This document shows positions 63,873-64,000 of a stretch of DNA of 64,000 nt, one piece after another. A model generated the notes under the pieces. The model did no database searches and had not been told where the DNA came from. It saw only the letters and a program-made list of their open reading frames with translations. This stretch comes from Planctomycetaceae bacterium (lineage in GTDB: Bacteria; Planctomycetota; Planctomycetia; Pirellulales; Pirellulaceae): contig JACKHN010000006.1 in NCBI GenBank assembly GCA_020638975.1, positions 124,001 through 188,000 of the forward strand, read 5' to 3'. The translations under genes and the position numbers were made by a program. How positions within the stretch are numbered: position 1 is the stretch's first letter; every line of letters begins with the position of its first letter.

Positions 63873-64000
63873 GGTTCTACCGCCGGGGTAGCCGCTGTAA
63901 ACGGCACTGTGACGGGGATGTAGTTGTTAGCTCTACGTTTCGTGTCTTTGGTCATTCGCGCATTCCACTTTCCTGCCTCCCTTCGCTCGCGCCAGGTTTG

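Larger units (their letters stand above)
60977..63955 (-). pseudogene. ltrA: Group II intron reverse transcriptase/maturase, split by IS
   Basis: The 3' part (62277-60977) holds most of the RT: LGIPTVRDRVVQTAIL, SFGFRHGRSCHDAL, VVDADLQSYFDTI, PQGAVLSPLLSNLYL and the catalytic RYCDDF (YxDD with Cys in place of Ala), plus thumb and maturase segments (WFTYFRHSNWNVF). The N terminus (ATG 63955, MTKDTKRRANNYIPV) lies beyond the IS. Joining 63955-63883 with 62277-60977 gives 1374 bp, 458 codons in frame, so 457 residues with the typical AWANRSVWTDRMLNALVVGV join. The remaining 408-residue frame from ATG 62203 lacks the first 49 residues. Confidence 0.85.

Noticed and set aside
1..64000. CRISPR arrays, tRNAs, defence or phage modules
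   Set aside because: No regularly spaced repeats, no tRNA cloverleaf and no restriction, toxin-antitoxin or phage structural genes were recognised.

Overview
The window looks like a chromosomal segment of a Planctomycetota bacterium, probably of the Pirellulaceae/Rhodopirellula kind. The reasons are: a paired DUF1549/DUF1553 cytochrome-like protein and DUF1501 Tat protein; a sigma factor overlapping a Ser/Thr kinase; an SHD1 domain remnant; a TPR/FG-GAP/UnbV protein; a MoxR/DUF58/VWA operon; weak or absent Shine-Dalgarno sites on many genes; and many palindromic repeats. This assignment is inference from gene content. I could not run a search.

Layout. 0-8.5 kb: a 5'-truncated TPR/FG-GAP/UnbV protein, a penicillin-acylase-family protein, and a divergent three-gene sugar ABC importer operon (permease, binding protein, permease; no ATPase). 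8.5-16.2 kb: a 29-residue basic protein, a REC-only response regulator, hemC overlapping a DUF502 membrane protein, comF, a PLP aminotransferase, an LptF/LptG permease and a Tat-exported TIM-barrel protein, with three copies of a 135-bp mobile repeat in the gaps. 16.2-20.9 kb: an orphan carbamoyltransferase, then gene-poor, repeat-bearing DNA with three small hypotheticals. 20.9-28 kb: agmatine-to-putrescine genes (aguB/aguA), then a 2-oxoacid:ferredoxin oxidoreductase pair (korA/korB) flanked by two CBS-domain genes. 28-35 kb: the DUF1553/DUF1501 pair, a second REC protein and an M48 membrane peptidase. 35.6-45.4 kb (minus strand): sigma factor, Ser/Thr kinase, a tiny putative lipoprotein, a DUF6263-like protein, a leucine-rich-repeat protein, a small membrane protein, a CPBP protease and a serine hydrolase, most of them overlapping or tightly spaced, ending in a decayed gene carrying a fourth 135-bp repeat. 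45.5-53.4 kb: a fragment of a second M48 gene, a small zinc-ribbon protein, and lysR-gltB-gltD. 53.7-60.8 kb: VWA / MoxR / DUF58 / BatA-like VWA operon. 60.9-64 kb: the 3' part of a group II intron whose reverse transcriptase is split by an intact IS4-family element.

The best-supported unusual observations are mobile-DNA ones. Four interspersed repeats are each exactly 135 bp and each is bounded by 10-bp direct repeats (one 10/10, three 9/10), the signature of a transposed non-autonomous element. The IS4-family element has 19-bp perfect inverted ends and an identical 10-bp duplication, and removing it restores a 457-residue reverse transcriptase in frame. Several genes show decay (split SHD1 gene, a frameshift in the DUF6263-like gene, a truncated C-terminal domain in the LRR gene, an M48 fragment). 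I saw no tRNA, rRNA, CRISPR array or recognisable riboswitch.
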